Shown in pieces: positions 1-8,957 of a DNA stretch of 64,000 nt. Position 1 is the first letter of the stretch. The number at the start of each line of letters is the position of its first letter. A program made the translations under genes and the position numbers. Source of the stretch: Flavobacterium cyclinae (GTDB taxonomy: Bacteria; Bacteroidota; Bacteroidia; Flavobacteriales; Flavobacteriaceae); NCBI RefSeq assembly GCF_021172145.1, contig NZ_CP089095.1, positions 2,852,001 through 2,916,000 on the forward strand, given 5' to 3'. The notes under the pieces are model-generated. The model did no database searches. It was not told the origin of the DNA and was given only the letters and a program-made list of their open reading frames with translations.

Positions 1-598
1 TATACATTTTAGAATAATAATTTATTGTCCATGCAACATATGGAGCAAAAACAGTGCTTGAAGCAGTTGAATTTACTGCACATACTACATGATGCCAATT
101 CCCATCTGCCACATTAATACTTGAAGTAACATAAACCGTATTTACATCTGTAATTGAAGTATTACCATACCCAAATACATTATAAAATTGTAATTGTCCG
201 TTGTATAATTCAACGATAAGACCTCTTACTGGTGAATTTCCTTTTTGATGAATGATAAATTTAGAATTTGCATTATCTATAGTTGTAGATTTTATCCAAA
301 AGCTAATTGTATATGCGTTTACATATGTTTGTTCCGTTCCACCTGAATATAAGTAATCTCCATTTAATTGTAGAGCACTATTTATATTATTGTTTCTATC
401 ATCTGTAAAAGCAGCATTTGAACCACTTTTAATCAAATCTACTAAACCTGATTGTAAACTTGATTGAATATTTGAATTAAGATATTGATTTCCAGAACCA
501 TATGTAAAATCATATTCTTTAACCAATCCGTTTGTTGGCACTTGCGCCAAAGTAAAAAAACTTGCAAGAAGTAATGTAAAAAGTAATTTTAGTTTCAT
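1..598 (-). CDS. LamG-like secreted protein, C-terminal part outside the window
   Basis: The frame is open from an ATG at 598 down to the window edge, giving 199 residues of a longer protein. It begins with a signal peptide (MKLKLLFTLLLASFFTLAQ) followed by a region resembling the concanavalin A-like LamG/choice-of-anchor fold (FWIKS, then DGNWHHVVCSVN), usual in Bacteroidota surface proteins. The first 28 residues match the neighbouring gene at 797-3103 almost exactly and the DNA there is nearly identical, so the two are paralogues. The missing part may hold further domains and a T9SS sorting domain, but this cannot be seen. The substrate is unknown; LamG domains usually bind carbohydrate or mediate adhesion. 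Confidence 0.8.
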   Translation of the reverse strand, partial: MKLKLLFTLLLASFFTLAQVPTNGLVKEYDFTYGSGNQYLNSNIQSSLQSGLVDLIKSGSNAAFTDDRNNNINSALQLNGDYLYSGGTEQTYVNAYTISFWIKSTTIDNANSKFIIHQKGNSPVRGLIVELYNGQLQFYNVFGYGNTSITDVNTVYVTSSINVADGNWHHVVCAVNSTASSTVFAPYVAWTINYYSKMY

Positions 599-711
599 AA
601 TAATAAATTTATAGTGTAAAGATTATAGTAAATCATAATTTAAATGATGAATTTTTTCTGAAAGGGGGTGTTTTTTTTCTAAATGGAAAAAAGAGATTGA
701 TTTAATAAAAA

Positions 712-732
712 AATCCTGAACGTATCAGGATT
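712..732 (-). terminator. Intrinsic terminator of the 797-3103 gene
   Basis: An 8-bp perfect stem (AATCCTGA/TCAGGATT) with a 5-nt loop is followed on the minus strand by a run of seven T. It lies 65 nt past the stop codon of the upstream LamG/beta-helix gene. Confidence 0.75.
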
Positions 733-796
733 CATTTAAATAATTCATTTATAAAATAATTATGAATTCAAATTGAACAATACTTTAAAATACAGG

Positions 797-3103
797 TTAT
801 TTCTTAATAATTCTTTGATTATTAATCTTATCATTTTCAGTTTCAATGGTAACTAGAAATATTCCTGATGGTAACTCTTTAACATGAATAGAATTTGAAT
901 AATTTTCAATTAGTTTTCTCCCATCTAATGAATACAACGTTATTTTTTTAATTTTTTCTTCCGTTTGAATGTATAATGTTTCTGAAACCGGATTTGGATA
1001 GACAATAAAATCATTAGATAAATTAAAATCTGAATTTGACAATGCTGCATCATATTCATAAGCTCCTTTGTCAACAGTTCCTACAAAACGATTGTTCCCT
1101 GACAAATCTGTTGCGTACAATGATGATAAATAAGTGTTATTTCCCGAATTTATTGCTGGAGAACTTGATTGGAGTGTAAAATCAGTATTAAAAAGCGGAT
1201 TCACATTTACGTTAGTTCCAGATGAATATCCTTCTGTAATATTTGCATTCATAGTAGGATATTGTGAAATATTAGGCGAATAAAATGTTTGAATAGAAGA
1301 TTGATTTCCATTTGTTGCGTTTCCAAATAATATATTATTATAAAATCCACAATTACTAGCATTATCAAAACGCAATACCTGATTTGGTCCACCCGAAATT
1401 ATTCCTCCTCTATTTTTTGAAAAAGTTGAATTAACAATATTTACATCTAATCCAAGTTGTGTTGGGCCTCCACCAGCAGTACTTGCAAAAAGATAAACAG
1501 CTGCCGGACCATTTACAGAAACGTTATCATGAAATAAACAGTTTACGATTTCTCCTTTGCCTACCCATTGATTCGATATTGATCCAACGTGTAAAATAGC
1601 ACTACCACTATTTGAATGATTATTTTTAAATATACAATTTTCAAAATTTACATCATATGAAACCTGTGGAGCATTTGAATTATAATACACCCCAAATACT
1701 CCTGTTTCAAAACCTGTGTTATGTTGAAAAATACAATTTCTGAAAGTGGCTGAAATATTTTCACTAATATTTTTACCTAATACCTGTATGGCACCACCCC
1801 TAGTTCTGTAAAATTGATTGCTTCCGGTTGTCATTATTGTACCATTAGCATTTCCTCCAGAAATTGTAAATCCATCAATTAGTAATTCATGTACTCCATC
1901 ATCTAAAATGATAGTATGATATTTATTATCGTTTCTCGTGAAATGATTGTAAATAATATCATTTGGATTTGTAGAGTCATTTCCGTTTGTATCACCACTT
2001 ATTACCGTTATATTTGTTTCAGGATTTCTTTGATTTAAACTCGTTTCAGTTCCATCAAAACCGCCATAAAACTTACCATGAGATAAAAACTCAAATCCTT
2101 GATATTGTTGCCCAGGAAATTTGTAAGTACCTGCTTTTACCCAAACTTCTTTTTTAAATGGATTTAAAACAATTGCATCCCATAATGTAGTATATGCATT
2201 TGACCAAGAGTTACCCGACATAGTACCTGTTGCTGATGCATCAACATAGATAGGGCCTGGAGTAACATTTTCATGAAATAAAGCATCTACATCTGATTCT
2301 GACAGACTTGTTTCATAGTACCTAATATCGTCTATTACATCTCTATATTGTAATAAAGGTGAAGAAACGGTACTTTGATTTCCAATAATTAGTCCTTTTG
2401 ATGGATCTAAGACTTGATAAGTAAAAGTACCTGTTGGAAGAGTTGCTACTACATTATTTGTAATATTACTTTCTAAATAATTATCTATATATACTTTTTG
2501 ATTAACAATCAGTTCATAAGTTGTATCTGAACCATTAGGTGTTTCATTAAGGGTTGTTTCAACATTAAGAACAATATGATGCCATTGATATGGGCTATTT
2601 GAAAAGTAATTAAAAGGAGTAGGATAACTGTTCCATAAATGATTACTAACAGCAGAATTAGGATTATATTTCACATAAGTTTGAAACTGAAGTCTTCCAG
2701 CTACTAATGTAATGAAACTACCTACATTCCCATTTCCTGTACCAGGAACTTGTAATTGATGTAAAATATTTCTAGCATAACCATCATTTTCATCTGCTTT
2801 CATCCAAAAACTAAAAGCATAATTTTGAACATTTGCAGATGCTGTACTTCCACAGTATAAAATTGATCCGTTTAAGTTTTTTGCATTTGCATTTACTGGC
2901 AAACTATTTTGAAATCGATCATTATCATTTACTGAAGAACCATTTGAAATTAAATTAACCGTGCCTGCTTGAAGCGGAGTTTGAACTGTTGATGCTAAAC
3001 TTCCTCCTGTAAATAAATATTCTTTAACCAATCCGTTTGTTGGCACTTGTGCCAAAGTAAAAAAACTTGCAAGAAGTAATGTAAAAAGTAATTTTAGTTT
3101 CAT
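797..3103 (-). CDS. T9SS-secreted LamG plus beta-helix surface protein
   Basis: This 768-residue protein starts with a signal peptide ending near FFTLAQ. Residues about 25-280 look like a LamG/concanavalin A-like domain (FSFWMKADEN, YQWHHIVLNVETT). Residues about 285-690 look like a right-handed parallel beta-helix of the DUF1565/pectate-lyase-like type: the segment opens with PIYVDASATG and continues with repeated Asn-rich turns such as FRNCIFQHN and FENCIFKNN. The last 75 residues are a T9SS type A sorting domain (FIVYPNPVSETLYIQ to a basic end, NNQRIIKK). It is probably exported across the outer membrane and anchored at or released from the surface. Beta-helix proteins of this kind often act on polysaccharides, but I see no catalytic residues that would establish an enzyme. 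Its closest relative here is the truncated gene at 1-598. Confidence 0.85.
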   Translation of the reverse strand: MKLKLLFTLLLASFFTLAQVPTNGLVKEYLFTGGSLASTVQTPLQAGTVNLISNGSSVNDNDRFQNSLPVNANAKNLNGSILYCGSTASANVQNYAFSFWMKADENDGYARNILHQLQVPGTGNGNVGSFITLVAGRLQFQTYVKYNPNSAVSNHLWNSYPTPFNYFSNSPYQWHHIVLNVETTLNETPNGSDTTYELIVNQKVYIDNYLESNITNNVVATLPTGTFTYQVLDPSKGLIIGNQSTVSSPLLQYRDVIDDIRYYETSLSESDVDALFHENVTPGPIYVDASATGTMSGNSWSNAYTTLWDAIVLNPFKKEVWVKAGTYKFPGQQYQGFEFLSHGKFYGGFDGTETSLNQRNPETNITVISGDTNGNDSTNPNDIIYNHFTRNDNKYHTIILDDGVHELLIDGFTISGGNANGTIMTTGSNQFYRTRGGAIQVLGKNISENISATFRNCIFQHNTGFETGVFGVYYNSNAPQVSYDVNFENCIFKNNHSNSGSAILHVGSISNQWVGKGEIVNCLFHDNVSVNGPAAVYLFASTAGGGPTQLGLDVNIVNSTFSKNRGGIISGGPNQVLRFDNASNCGFYNNILFGNATNGNQSSIQTFYSPNISQYPTMNANITEGYSSGTNVNVNPLFNTDFTLQSSSPAINSGNNTYLSSLYATDLSGNNRFVGTVDKGAYEYDAALSNSDFNLSNDFIVYPNPVSETLYIQTEEKIKKITLYSLDGRKLIENYSNSIHVKELPSGIFLVTIETENDKINNQRIIKK

Positions 3104-3196
3104 AATAATATATTTTATGAAACAAAGTTGACTTCAATAAGAAGAAAAAAATAGTATTTCTTTCTGAATAGTTACATTTTTTTTCTGAATGGAAGA

Positions 3197-3949
3197 TTAA
3201 AAAACTTCATGAATTAATTTCATGAACTCTTCTCGCTTTTCTTTTGCCAACGGAATTGATTTATTGTTTTCCATTATAAGATAAACTCCATCATTTTTAG
3301 ACAATTCTTTTAGATACTTCATGTTTATCAAATAAGAACGATGCGGTTTATAAAAAATCGTTTTAGTTTCTAATTGATCTGCAAAATGCTTCAGAGGTTT
3401 GCAAATTAATTGACTTTCATTTCCTTTTAAATAAACTTTGGTATACATACCATCAGCTTCAAAAAATAGAATATCATCATGGGATACAAACATTATCCCT
3501 TTTGGGATTTCCAATGCCATTTTATTTAATGATAGTTGTTGAAATGCTTTTTTTAAATCTTCTAATTTTTGATTCACTTTTTCACTTTCTAACAACGTTT
3601 TAGCTTTTTGAACCGCTTGTATAAACTCGGATTTATCAATAGGTTTTAACAAATAATCAACTGCCGCTAACTTAAATGCTTGAAGTGCATAATCATTATA
3701 TGCTGTTATAAAAATGATTTGAAATGCAACTTCGTTTGGATTAAAAAATTCTAAAATTTGCAACCCAGAATGTTTAGGCATTTCAATGTCTAAAAAAACG
3801 ATATCGGGTTGATGTTCTTTAATAATTGCTACACCACTTTCGAGATCTGAAGCTTGAAATATTTCCATTATTTCAGAACAATTTTCTTCTATTAAAACCT
3901 GAATTAACTTTCTGGATTTTAACTCGTCATCAATGATTACTGCTTTCAT
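3197..3949 (-). CDS. LytTR-family response regulator
   Basis: This 250-residue protein has an N-terminal receiver domain (residues 1 to about 120) with the acidic pocket IIDDE and the phosphoacceptor Asp in FLDIEMP (Asp54), plus the conserved Lys in LLKPIDK. Residues about 150-250 form a LytTR DNA-binding domain (DILFFEADGMYTKVYL, then FYKPHRSYLINM). I chose the ATG at 3949; an upstream TTG would add only two residues. The start overlaps the end of the sensor kinase gene by 20 nt, so the two are translated together and the kinase is almost certainly its partner. Targets are unknown, but the next genes downstream in the same direction are the two LamG surface proteins. LytTR regulators typically bind paired direct repeats. 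Confidence 0.93.
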   Translation of the reverse strand: MKAVIIDDELKSRKLIQVLIEENCSEIMEIFQASDLESGVAIIKEHQPDIVFLDIEMPKHSGLQILEFFNPNEVAFQIIFITAYNDYALQAFKLAAVDYLLKPIDKSEFIQAVQKAKTLLESEKVNQKLEDLKKAFQQLSLNKMALEIPKGIMFVSHDDILFFEADGMYTKVYLKGNESQLICKPLKHFADQLETKTIFYKPHRSYLINMKYLKELSKNDGVYLIMENNKSIPLAKEKREEFMKLIHEVF

Positions 3950-6884
3950 TATCAAATGGAATTTCTATGATTACTTGTGTGCCAAGTGCCTCATTATTAC
4001 TATTTACTTTATCAATAATTGCTACTGATATTTTATTTTTGCGCATTCTATTAAGTAAAACTACTCTTTTTTGATTGGCTGTTGTAGCAAATGAATTGTG
4101 CTGTTCAACTCTTCCTTTTTTATAGTTTTCTGCTTCTTTTCTTCCTACTCCATTATCATCAATAATACAAATTAGCTTAGCATCAGATTGTTTAAATTGA
4201 ACTGATAATTTTCTGTCGTTAACTTTATGTAAAAGACCGTGTTTAATTGCATTTTCTACATAAGGCTGAATAAATAAAGAAGGAACAAAGATAGTTTTGT
4301 GAAGCAGATTAGACTCTATATCAATACTGTAATTTAAAGTGTCTTCAAATCGATCTTTTTCTAATTCTAAATACAATTTTAATGCTTCAACTTCATCTTT
4401 TAAAAGTACTTCTTGATTTCGACTTTGATTTAAATACAATCGTATTAATCGTGAAAATTTTACAAGATAGGTACTTGCCATATCTTTTTCATTCGACATG
4501 ATATATTCTTGAATAGAATTCAAGGCATTAAATATAAAATGTGGATTCATTTGAGACCTTAAATTCTCAAGTTGAGAAAACAACAATTCCCGCTCTGATT
4601 TGGCTTGTTTTACTATTTGTTCTTGCTTTTGTTGCTTTTTTAACGAATTGTAATAAAACAAAAACCAACTAATGGCTACCGTAATCAACGAAAGCACTAG
4701 ATAAAACCACCATTTTTGCCAAAAAGGAGAATTAATCTCAATTGAAATCGTTTGGCTTTTTGAGGCAACACTATTTTTATTTATAGCTCTAACTTCAAAT
4801 GAATAATCTCCGGATGGTAAACTATTATATTTAACAAAGTTGAGTCCGTTATCTAATGTTTGCCAATTGTCATTAGAATGCAAACGATATTGATAATTAA
4901 TAAACGCTTCCTTTTGAAAACCTGTTACATTAAATGCGATTTTTAAAGAATTTGAATCATAATCCAAAACCAATTTTTTCTTATTGGCTATTTTTTCATT
5001 ATTTACTTCTACCGAAGTAATAAAAACATCTGGTGTTTTATATTCTTTAAAACAATACTTTTTGTCTAATAAATAAACTCCTTTTTTTGATGCAATTATT
5101 ACATTTTCATTTGTAATTTCAATATCAACAAAATCATAAGTTTCTAAACCATCACTCTTTAATAAATTTTGGAATTTTTGAGTTTGCATGTCAAAAAGTT
5201 GCAAGCCATTATCTGTCGCAATCCAAATTTTATCTTGATCTACTTTTAATTTACCTAAATAATTAGATAAGAGTCCATTTTTAATAGAATAGTTTTGAAT
5301 TTTATTTCCTTTTTCAATTTTAAGAAGACCGTCTTCAAAGGTGGAAATCCACGCGTTTTTATCGTAATCAATCACTAAATCAACTGAAAAAATAGAATGA
5401 TTTTGAAATTTTATTTCTGTTAAGTTTGCCTTTTCTTGCTTAAAAAGCCCATCCACATACCCCATATAAAATGAATCATCGTTAAATGCCGATGTGTAAG
5501 AACGTTTTTTTCTTAAATCTTGAAAAGCATATTGAATATTGGTTGAACTATATGAAGGTTTACTCAATTGATGAATTTTTTCTGATGACAGATTATGATT
5601 AGTTGGTAAATTAATCATTTGGGCATTGTTATACGTCCCGTATAGAAGATTGTTTTTTTGAATTGAAAGTGTTTTTGCTGCAAAAATTTGTGAAAAATTA
5701 TACAATTTTCTCTTTTTCAAATCCCATACATGTCCCGCTTTATCTTGACTCACATAGACTACATTTCTAACTTCATCAAACAACAATTTTGTTACTTTAG
5801 AATTTGATGGCAACTCAAAAAGTTGTGTTTTAAAATTATGTGTATCTATCCAACCTAATTTTCCATCAAAAGTACCAAACAAAATAAATTGACTGTTAAT
5901 TCTTTCTAAATCGGTGATTTTTAAATCATTCAGGTCATTTAATTTTAAAATATTTATGTTTGGAATAACAAATATTCCGTTTTGTAAAGTAGCTATCCAA
6001 TAATTCTGATTTTTATCTTTTAAAACATTGGTAACAACTTCATTTTCTAGAAAACTTCTTTTAAAAACTAAATCATCTTTAATTATTTGATAAATATAAA
6101 CTCCAGATGCAGTACAAATCCAAATTTCATTATCAATATTTAGTAATTTATTGATATTTTTATCTGTAAGCTCTTTAAGATTTACACTTAAATACTTATT
6201 GTTTTTGTATTCTAAAACATGAGAAGAAACATCATTGTAAACGCATAAAATTTTTCCATTTACATTGAGATAACAAAATTTATTTATGGCTTTTCCTTGA
6301 AAATTTATAGGCAATCCATCGCTAATTTTAGTATCATTTAACTTCCTAACATTATTAGCATGAATAAAATAGAATTGATTATTAAAAAAAAATGGTGAAT
6401 GATAATAAACAGAAGCTACTTCTTCATCTTTAAAAAAATTCCCTGACTTTGCATCAATTGATTGTTTGTAAATACCATTTTCTGTTAAAGCGATTAGTTC
6501 GTTATGAAGTATTTTAAATTCCGATAATTTACCATTAATTTGATCTTTTAAGTCTACAAAAAGGGACATCTTTTCATTATAAATATAAAAAAACTGCCCC
6601 GAAATATTATTGCACCAAATTCTACCTTTACTATCCTGAAGTAATCCAAAAACCGACAATCCTCTTTTTTGAGGATGTGAAAACAAAGTGTAGACTTTTC
6701 CGTCATATCGAAACAATCCTTTATTTGCAGCTATCCATATGTAGCCATTAGAATCTTCTAATACGTCATAAATTTCATAATCGGGTAAACCTTCTTTATC
6801 GGTTAAATGAATGGTAACAGGATCTTGTGCCCAAATTTGGACAACAAACAAAAAGAATATAAAATGTAGAAATTTACTTTTCAA
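3930..6884 (-). CDS. Propeller-type sensor histidine kinase (LytS-like)
   Basis: The protein has a signal peptide (KSKFLHFIFFLFVVQIWAQ), a long periplasmic region with two-component propeller repeats (for example GYIWIAANKGLFRYDG, KIWIATDNGLQLFD), a Y_Y_Y domain at about residues 640-730 (YQYRLHSNDNWQTL), one membrane helix (WWFYLVLSLITVAISWFLFY), a coiled-coil linker, a His_kinase domain with QMNPHFIFNALNSIQEY and an HATPase domain (PYVENAIKHG, DDNGVG). The predicted role is sensing an extracytoplasmic signal and phosphorylating the adjacent LytTR regulator. The open frame extends to a TTG at 6923, but the TTG at 6884 gives a normal signal peptide, so I place the start there; neither is certain. 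Unlike hybrid two-component systems of Bacteroides, no receiver or AraC domain is fused. Confidence 0.92.
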   Translation of the reverse strand: MKSKFLHFIFFLFVVQIWAQDPVTIHLTDKEGLPDYEIYDVLEDSNGYIWIAANKGLFRYDGKVYTLFSHPQKRGLSVFGLLQDSKGRIWCNNISGQFFYIYNEKMSLFVDLKDQINGKLSEFKILHNELIALTENGIYKQSIDAKSGNFFKDEEVASVYYHSPFFFNNQFYFIHANNVRKLNDTKISDGLPINFQGKAINKFCYLNVNGKILCVYNDVSSHVLEYKNNKYLSVNLKELTDKNINKLLNIDNEIWICTASGVYIYQIIKDDLVFKRSFLENEVVTNVLKDKNQNYWIATLQNGIFVIPNINILKLNDLNDLKITDLERINSQFILFGTFDGKLGWIDTHNFKTQLFELPSNSKVTKLLFDEVRNVVYVSQDKAGHVWDLKKRKLYNFSQIFAAKTLSIQKNNLLYGTYNNAQMINLPTNHNLSSEKIHQLSKPSYSSTNIQYAFQDLRKKRSYTSAFNDDSFYMGYVDGLFKQEKANLTEIKFQNHSIFSVDLVIDYDKNAWISTFEDGLLKIEKGNKIQNYSIKNGLLSNYLGKLKVDQDKIWIATDNGLQLFDMQTQKFQNLLKSDGLETYDFVDIEITNENVIIASKKGVYLLDKKYCFKEYKTPDVFITSVEVNNEKIANKKKLVLDYDSNSLKIAFNVTGFQKEAFINYQYRLHSNDNWQTLDNGLNFVKYNSLPSGDYSFEVRAINKNSVASKSQTISIEINSPFWQKWWFYLVLSLITVAISWFLFYYNSLKKQQKQEQIVKQAKSERELLFSQLENLRSQMNPHFIFNALNSIQEYIMSNEKDMASTYLVKFSRLIRLYLNQSRNQEVLLKDEVEALKLYLELEKDRFEDTLNYSIDIESNLLHKTIFVPSLFIQPYVENAIKHGLLHKVNDRKLSVQFKQSDAKLICIIDDNGVGRKEAENYKKGRVEQHNSFATTANQKRVVLLNRMRKNKISVAIIDKVNSNNEALGTQVIIEIPFDNESSNH

Positions 6885-6971
6885 AATTGAGATTAAACCA
6901 TAAAAATAGTAGAAACTCACCAAAAATCTTGAATAAACTTTTTAAAACCTCTAATTTTCTTTCTGAATGAA

Positions 6972-7709
6972 TTAATATTCGAGTTTTACGAAGCCAATTT
7001 CTTTACTAATTTTAGCTTTTCTTCTATTAATATAAGAAGATGAATTTGAAGCTTTAAACCTTCTTGGATTAGGTAATATTGCTGCAATACCAGCTGCTTC
7101 ATAGCGTGTTAATGTAGCCGCATCTTTTCGAAACCAATATTTTGCAGCTGCTTCAGCTCCATAAATACCATCTCCCATTTCAATACTATTCAAATAGACT
7201 TCCATGATGCGTTTTTTACCCCAAATTAATTCAATTAAAACCGTGTAATAGGCTTCCAATCCTTTACGAAGGTAACTTCTACCTTGCCAAAGAAAAACAT
7301 TTTTTGCCGTTTGTTGAGATATGGTACTTCCTCCTTTTAAACGTTTTCCTTTTTGATTGTTTTTAAACGCCTTTTGCATGGCTTCAAAATCAAAACCCCA
7401 ATGTTCTAAAAAACGTCCGTCTTCACTGGCAATAACCGCTTTTTGTAGATTTAAAGAAATTTCGTCTATGGGCACCCAATCGTGGCTACACATCATATCT
7501 TTCCCAGCTGCATTATGTTCTAAAGCGCGAATTCCCATTAATGGTGTAAATGGAACCGGAACAAATTTAAAAAGCAACACCACCGAAAAACTAATGATGT
7601 TAAACCATAAAAATAGCAACCAAAAGAAACGTAAAATCTTTTGACCTGTTGTTCTTTTTTTTGCTTGTGTTTTTGGTGCTTTATTTTTCGTAGTAGTTTT
7701 TTTTGCCAT
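6972..7709 (-). CDS. mtgA: Monofunctional biosynthetic peptidoglycan transglycosylase
   Basis: This 245-residue GT51 enzyme polymerises lipid II into glycan strands at the outer face of the inner membrane. A Lys-rich cytoplasmic N-terminus (residues 1-25) precedes a single membrane anchor ([20 protein letters not shown]). The GT51 motifs are present: the catalytic Glu in [24 protein letters not shown], and the second Glu region KRIMEVYLN. No transpeptidase domain follows, which separates it from class A PBPs. The ATG lies 1 nt after the stop of the FAD oxidoreductase gene, so the two share a transcript and are probably translationally coupled. Confidence 0.95.
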   Translation of the reverse strand: MAKKTTTKNKAPKTQAKKRTTGQKILRFFWLLFLWFNIISFSVVLLFKFVPVPFTPLMGIRALEHNAAGKDMMCSHDWVPIDEISLNLQKAVIASEDGRFLEHWGFDFEAMQKAFKNNQKGKRLKGGSTISQQTAKNVFLWQGRSYLRKGLEAYYTVLIELIWGKKRIMEVYLNSIEMGDGIYGAEAAAKYWFRKDAATLTRYEAAGIAAILPNPRRFKASNSSSYINRRKAKISKEIGFVKLEY

Positions 7710-7710
7710 T

Positions 7711-8823
7711 TTAAATCAAATCTGCTAATTCTTGTCCGACTAAACTGCCTATGGCAACTCCCATTCCGCCCATGCGAACTCCACAATAGACATGGCTTGA
7801 AAGTTGTTCCACTATTGGTTTTTTATGAATTCCCACACCCATAGTGCCACTCCATCGGTGTTCAATTTCGAATTCATGATGTGGCAAAATTACCTTTTTT
7901 AATAATTCTTCCAAACGATTCTGAATCAATTCGGTTGTATCATGAGAAGTGGTAGTTTCACCTTCAAAATCTAAGTTTCTTCCGCCACCAAATAGAATTC
8001 TATCGTTTATATTTCTAAAATAAAAATAGCCTTTATCTAAATGAAAAGTGCCTTTAATATCTAAATTTGGAATAGGTTTAGTTATCAAAACTTGCGCTCT
8101 AGCTGGCTTTACTTGGTTGTTTGTTAATTGCGATGCAAAGCCGTTTGTAGTAAATAATAATTTATTGGTTTTAAAGGTAATTTCATTCGTTTCTACCTCA
8201 ACACTATCGTTTACTTCTTGAAAACTTGTTACGGTTTGAGAGTTTAAAATTAATATATCGCTTTGATGCGCTTTTTTTAGCAAAGCTTGCATCATATTAC
8301 CCGTATCGATTTGGGCTTCAAACGGATTAAAAATCAAATTTTCAAAAATGCCTCCAAAATTAAATCGATCTAGCTCTTTAGCAAAAACATCGGTTTTGAA
8401 AAGCGGTCTTATAATATCATTAATGAAAGGGATTTTTTGAATACATTCGGCATAAAACGATTCATCTTCTTTTAAAAATAATTCATATCCACCATAAGGT
8501 TTCAAATCGATAATTGAGTCGCCAAGATTTTTTCGGAGTAATTGCAAACCTGCATATCGTTTTTGAACAAGTTGTATTACTTCTTCTTCGGTATGTGTTT
8601 TTAAATCGTCTATGATTTCCGAAATACTTCCAAAACAGGCAAAACCTGCATTTTTAGTACTTGCACCTTGAGGTAAAATACCTTTTTCGAGAATTAAAAT
8701 TTTTGCAGATGGAAATCTTTCTCGTAATGCTAGTGCTGTATGTAAACCTACAATTCCACTACCTACTATAGTAAAATCAATGTTTGAAAACCAATTTTTT
8801 ATTTCCCAATAACTCAGTTGCAT
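7711..8823 (-). CDS. FAD-dependent oxidoreductase, DAO family
   Basis: This 370-residue protein has the N-terminal dinucleotide-binding fold of D-amino-acid oxidase/glycine oxidase-like enzymes ([17 protein letters not shown], then the acidic residue in ILILEKG) and a C-terminal FAD-closing segment ([15 protein letters not shown]). A middle region with [17 protein letters not shown] is typical of FAD-dependent amine oxidoreductases. The substrate cannot be read from the sequence; oxidation of a secondary amine or amino acid is the family expectation. The gene is the first of a two-gene unit with mtgA. No secretion signal is present, so it should be cytoplasmic. Confidence 0.85.
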   Translation of the reverse strand: MQLSYWEIKNWFSNIDFTIVGSGIVGLHTALALRERFPSAKILILEKGILPQGASTKNAGFACFGSISEIIDDLKTHTEEEVIQLVQKRYAGLQLLRKNLGDSIIDLKPYGGYELFLKEDESFYAECIQKIPFINDIIRPLFKTDVFAKELDRFNFGGIFENLIFNPFEAQIDTGNMMQALLKKAHQSDILILNSQTVTSFQEVNDSVEVETNEITFKTNKLLFTTNGFASQLTNNQVKPARAQVLITKPIPNLDIKGTFHLDKGYFYFRNINDRILFGGGRNLDFEGETTTSHDTTELIQNRLEELLKKVILPHHEFEIEHRWSGTMGVGIHKKPIVEQLSSHVYCGVRMGGMGVAIGSLVGQELADLI

Positions 8824-8902
8824 GGTGTATTTTTAAAAAGTAAATGTAAGAATTTGTTTTTAGTTACCTATCAATTCTAAAATTTGAAGTTGGAAAAAAT
8901 AA

Positions 8903-8936
8903 AAAAAGTTTACCGAATTAAATCAGTAAACTTTTT
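8903..8936 (-). terminator. Intrinsic terminator of icd
   Basis: An 11-bp stem (AAAAAGTTTAC with GTAAACTTTTT) with a 12-nt loop, followed by T residues on the minus strand, lies 22 nt beyond the icd stop codon. Confidence 0.75.
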
Positions 8937-8957
8937 ATGTAAATAATTGGTATAAAA

